A DNA stretch of 64,000 nucleotides, taken from positions 337,478 to 401,477 of the forward strand of contig NZ_BSFN01000003.1 of NCBI RefSeq assembly GCF_027922365.1. The letters are read 5' to 3'. The translations under genes were made by a program, and so were the position numbers. The DNA is from Pseudomonas turukhanskensis (GTDB lineage: Bacteria > Pseudomonadota > Gammaproteobacteria > Pseudomonadales > Pseudomonadaceae). The notes under the pieces are model-generated. The model did not search any database and was not told the DNA's origin. It saw only the letters and a program-made list of their open reading frames with translations. This document shows, piece by piece, positions 61,353-64,000 of the stretch; position 1 is the stretch's first letter; the number at the start of each line of letters is the position of its first letter.

Positions 61353-62290
61353 TGAAGCGCGCCATGCTGCTGTTGGCTGCGTTGCTGGCCCTCGCCCCGG
61401 CTGTTCAGGGCGAGGAGCTGCTGCGGGTTTCAAGCCAGAAAGCGTCGCTGAAGATTCTGCTGGAAGCAGCAGGCGAGCTGAACAATCTGCCGTACCGCAT
61501 CGAGTTCGCCTCGTTCGGTGCGGCGGCGCCCACCGCCGAAGCGCTGGCCGCCGGTGCGGTGGATATCGGCACGCTGGGGGATGCGCCCTTTGTGTTTGCC
61601 GCCGGCGCCGGCGCGCCGCTGAAAACCGTCGGCGTGGTGCGGGTAAACGTTACGCAAACGGCGGTGGCCATTGTCGTCAACCAGGATTCGCCGCTACGCG
61701 ATGCGGCGAGTTTAAAGGGGCGAAAAATCACCACCACGCGCGGCTCCATCGGCCATTACCTGGCGCTGGCGGCGCTGCGCGGGGCGGGGCTGACAGGCAA
61801 GGATGTGCAGTTCATTTTCCTGCAACCGGCCGAATCCCGAGGCCTCTTGGCCAACGGCGAGGCTGACGCCTGGGCGACCTGGGACCCCTACACCAGCATG
61901 AGCCAGATCGAGGGCGGCACGCGGGTGCTGGTCAGTGGTGAAGGCTTGTTCGCCGGCAATATGTTGCTGGTGGCCAACGACGCGGCGATTCGCGACAAGC
62001 CGGCGCTGCTGGCAGATTTTCTGCAACGTCTGGCCCGTGCCTATGCCTGGGCCAATGCCAACGAGCCGGCGTTTTCGGCCATTCAAGCGCGCTACAGCGG
62101 CTTGCCGGTGGACATACACAGCCGCTCCAACCGCTACTCGCAACCGCACCGCGTGCCCATAGACGCTGGCGTGATTGCCGACGTGCAACGTACCGCCGAC
62201 CTGTATCGGGCTGAAGGCCTTATCAGCCAGCCGTTCGATGCCACTGGCCGTTTTGCCCCGCAGTTCAACCCGGAGCACTCACCTCAATAA
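61352..62290 (+). CDS. ABC substrate-binding protein, Sec-type signal
   Basis: A 312-residue SsuA-type binding protein with a Sec signal (AMLLLAALLALAPAVQG). ASFGAAAPTAEALAAGAVDI, GRKITTTRGSIGHYLALAAL and GEADAWATWDPYTSMSQIEG are typical. It is the second binding protein of the cluster for one permease/ATPase pair. Start and receptor stop overlap (TGATG), so translation is coupled. Confidence 0.87.
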   Translation: MKRAMLLLAALLALAPAVQGEELLRVSSQKASLKILLEAAGELNNLPYRIEFASFGAAAPTAEALAAGAVDIGTLGDAPFVFAAGAGAPLKTVGVVRVNVTQTAVAIVVNQDSPLRDAASLKGRKITTTRGSIGHYLALAALRGAGLTGKDVQFIFLQPAESRGLLANGEADAWATWDPYTSMSQIEGGTRVLVSGEGLFAGNMLLVANDAAIRDKPALLADFLQRLARAYAWANANEPAFSAIQARYSGLPVDIHSRSNRYSQPHRVPIDAGVIADVQRTADLYRAEGLISQPFDATGRFAPQFNPEHSPQ

Positions 62291-62303
62291 AACACCACGG
62301 TCC

Positions 62304-62370
62304 GTAGGGTGTGCTCTGCGCACCGGTGCGATTGCCCAGCTACTGCAAAGGTGCGCAGAGCACACCCTAC
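62304..62370. repeat. Perfect 21-bp inverted repeat
   Basis: A 21-base arm starting GTAGGGTGTGCTCTGC (62304-62324) pairs perfectly with the arm at 62350-62370 around 25 bases. It lies between the second binding protein and the oxygenase and probably ends transcription or belongs to a repeat family, since a related single arm occurs at 23507. Confidence 0.8.
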
Positions 62371-62457
62371 GAAAAGCAAACGAAGCCATGAGTTGCCCGT
62401 GACGCAACCCGCTGTTGGTCGAACCTTCATTCCATCCAGGGACGTTCAGGAGTCTGT

Positions 62458-63234
62458 ATGTTCACCACCCTTACTGCCGATCAATTGCAGGCCTCGCATA
62501 TCGCCGACGTGCTGCACAAACGTGCTTATGGTGTGCGCCTCAAAGGCTTCTGCCCGGCGGACACCGTGCAATTGGCCCGCGAGCGCCTGGCTCGCCATGA
62601 GCTGCGCGGCTCGTTCAGCGAGCAGAAAGAATTCAACCGCCTGGGCAAGGCCTATATCGAGATCGGCGACGAGCAAAGTCGCCAGGCGTATCACGCCCAG
62701 GCGCTGACCAACATCCGCAAGATTCGCGACGCCTTTCGCCCGCTGGCATCGCCCATCGACGAGCTGCGCTTACTGCTCGATGAGGTGTGGCCCAAGGGCG
62801 CGCGGCTGCTGGATGTAAACGGTGAAAAATGCTTTGTCGGCATCGCCCGTTTTCAAGGCAGCGGTGTCGACCTGACGCCTCACACCGACAACCTCGAACG
62901 CAACGCGCCCGCCGACCACGAACCGCGCTTGCTCACGCAGCTGTCCACCAACATTTATCTGGAAATTCCCGAAGACGGCGGCGAGCTGGAGATCTGGGGC
63001 ATCGAGCCCGACGAGCAACAGTACGAACGCCTGCGCGGCACCCGCGCCTATGGCATCGAGCGCGATTTGCTGCCGCCGCCGGACTTTGTCATCAAGCCCG
63101 AACCCGGCGACCTGATTCTGCTTAACCCCCGCCTGATTCATGCCGTGCGCCCCTCGGCCACCAGCACGCGCGTCACCCTCGGCGTGTTTATCGGCTATTT
63201 CGGCGACAACCAACCCTTGGCCTACTGGAGCTAA
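62458..63234 (+). CDS. 2OG-Fe(II) oxygenase
   Basis: A 258-residue dioxygenase. The iron triad is His142 and Asp144 (TPHTDNLE) with His228 (LIHAVRP), and Arg238 (STRVTLGVFIGYFG) should bind 2-oxoglutarate. These enzymes hydroxylate or desaturate. The five-base gap to the cyclodipeptide synthase gene suggests that it tailors the cyclic dipeptide product. Confidence 0.83.
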   Translation: MFTTLTADQLQASHIADVLHKRAYGVRLKGFCPADTVQLARERLARHELRGSFSEQKEFNRLGKAYIEIGDEQSRQAYHAQALTNIRKIRDAFRPLASPIDELRLLLDEVWPKGARLLDVNGEKCFVGIARFQGSGVDLTPHTDNLERNAPADHEPRLLTQLSTNIYLEIPEDGGELEIWGIEPDEQQYERLRGTRAYGIERDLLPPPDFVIKPEPGDLILLNPRLIHAVRPSATSTRVTLGVFIGYFGDNQPLAYWS

Positions 63235-63239
63235 CGACC

Positions 63240-63992
63240 ATGAGCGATGTGGAAGCGATCAATCTCAAAGCCTATTTCAACAAGGGCGGTGAGGAGCTGG
63301 ATTTCACCGGCAAACGCTGCGTGTTGGCGGTGAGCGTAGGGCAGGAGTACCACGAGCAGCAGAAGCTCAGTTCCACCGTACACCTGATCAACAAATCCGG
63401 TTTTAGCCACGTAAAAGTGGTGGTGGCCGACACCCTGCAGCGCCACAACAAACACGGCAAGTCGCCGGGCCTGGCGTTGTCGGCGTCGATTCGCGATGGC
63501 GAGGCGTGGCTCAAGCGCAATCGCAAATACCTCGATGGCCTGGAGGCCAAGGTCACCATCAGCCGCTGGAACGAAGAGCTGGCCTCAGATCGTTACGCCG
63601 ACCTGCGCTTGCAGGTCAATGAGGTGTACGCCCAGCCCGACAGCCGCTTGCGCGCGGCCATCGACACCACCATTGGCGTGTTTATCGAACGCCTGTTGCT
63701 GCGTGACCCGGCGGCGGATACCCAGCAGGCCGCCGCGCAGTGCCGCGAATACATTCTGGAAGAGATTCCGATCATCTTGCCGCTGTGGGCCGAGCAGGGT
63801 TACGACTTCATCATCTACCCGCAACAGATGACCCACGCCATGGCCACGGCGCGCGAGTTGTTGATCGAGCCGGTGCACCCTGAGCGGGTGCATTGGTTGC
63901 CGCTGAAGTTCAAAAAGCGCGGCATTCCCATTCCGTTCAGCCTGCCGGGGGTGGTGCACCCGGCGTGGTCGCACACGGCGGTTGCTGTTTAG
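63240..63992 (+). CDS. tRNA-dependent cyclodipeptide synthase (XYP type)
   Basis: A 250-residue cyclodipeptide synthase, which joins two aminoacyl-tRNAs into a diketopiperazine. The Ser nucleophile is Ser32 in LAVSVGQEYHEQ. The VVVADTLQRHN block is a family hallmark. Tyr171 and Glu175 (EYILEEIPIILPL) fit the catalytic Tyr/Glu, and Tyr193-Pro194 (IIYPQQM) put it in the XYP subfamily. The product cannot be predicted. The oxygenase gene directly before it probably acts on the product. It is complete, ending 9 bases before the window end. Confidence 0.85.
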   Translation: MSDVEAINLKAYFNKGGEELDFTGKRCVLAVSVGQEYHEQQKLSSTVHLINKSGFSHVKVVVADTLQRHNKHGKSPGLALSASIRDGEAWLKRNRKYLDGLEAKVTISRWNEELASDRYADLRLQVNEVYAQPDSRLRAAIDTTIGVFIERLLLRDPAADTQQAAAQCREYILEEIPIILPLWAEQGYDFIIYPQQMTHAMATARELLIEPVHPERVHWLPLKFKKRGIPIPFSLPGVVHPAWSHTAVAV

Positions 63993-64000
63993 GTTCGGTG

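Overview
The window looks like a chromosomal segment of a Pseudomonas-type gammaproteobacterium. The evidence is a high-GC core with compact operons, a homogentisate (hmg) catabolic locus with its IclR regulator and palindromic operator, a DUF6482 gene, and Pseudomonas-style REP elements beginning TGTAGGAGNGGCTTCA. I saw no rRNA, tRNA or CRISPR array.

Layout. 0-6.8 kb: a broken cation-efflux gene, a chalcone-isomerase-like/lipoprotein/DUF6482 group, an O-acyltransferase flanked by a duplicated gene tail, a SleB-type hydrolase, an XRE regulator, a short RadC-like protein and an LprI-like protein. 6.9-13.5 kb: an AT-richer island between a deleted IS1182-family element and an IS110-family transposase. 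It holds a tightly coupled three-gene ABC-3C operon (PD-(D/E)XK-like effector, middle component, DUF3732 ATPase), a predicted biological-conflict or anti-phage system. 13.6-33.8 kb: mostly core genes (nitrilase, RidA, GNAT, rhodanese, ftrA, hmgA-fahA/hmgR/maiA, a second acyltransferase, HxlR-MFS pair, SDR). Two genes here stand out: a Sec-exported, nearly canonical ubiquitin fused to an autotransporter barrel (18.3-19.6 kb), and a hipA-hipB-like operon preceded by three operator-like sites spaced exactly 42 bp apart. 34-42 kb: an accessory patch of small hypothetical or immunity-like genes (DUF2628, ankyrin, DUF4265, others) separated by palindromes, an intact IS1182-family element and several copies of an 84-bp palindromic MITE-like repeat. 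42-46 kb: a TerC-CBS membrane protein and two secreted proteins.

46-64 kb: a large metabolic/transport region. A four-rhodanese protein and a cysteine-dioxygenase-type cupin form a pair divergent from a LysR regulator. They are followed by a same-strand run encoding a sulfonate-type ABC permease and ATPase, an acyl-CoA-dehydrogenase-like flavoenzyme, a D-2-hydroxyacid dehydrogenase, a class II aldolase, a Tat-type binding protein, an M19 dipeptidase, a flavin amine/amino-acid oxidase, an exported RidA, a TonB-dependent receptor, a second binding protein, a 2OG-Fe(II) oxygenase and a tRNA-dependent cyclodipeptide synthase. The gene set suggests uptake and oxidation of an organosulfur and/or amino-acid-derived compound, with a cyclodipeptide pathway at the end.

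The strongest candidate for an undescribed system is the ubiquitin-autotransporter fusion. The passenger matches eukaryotic ubiquitin at 59 of 69 positions and keeps all seven lysines, but lacks the C-terminal Leu-Arg-Leu-Arg-Gly-Gly. It begins exactly after a signal-peptidase site, so it should be a non-conjugatable ubiquitin displayed or released at the cell surface.
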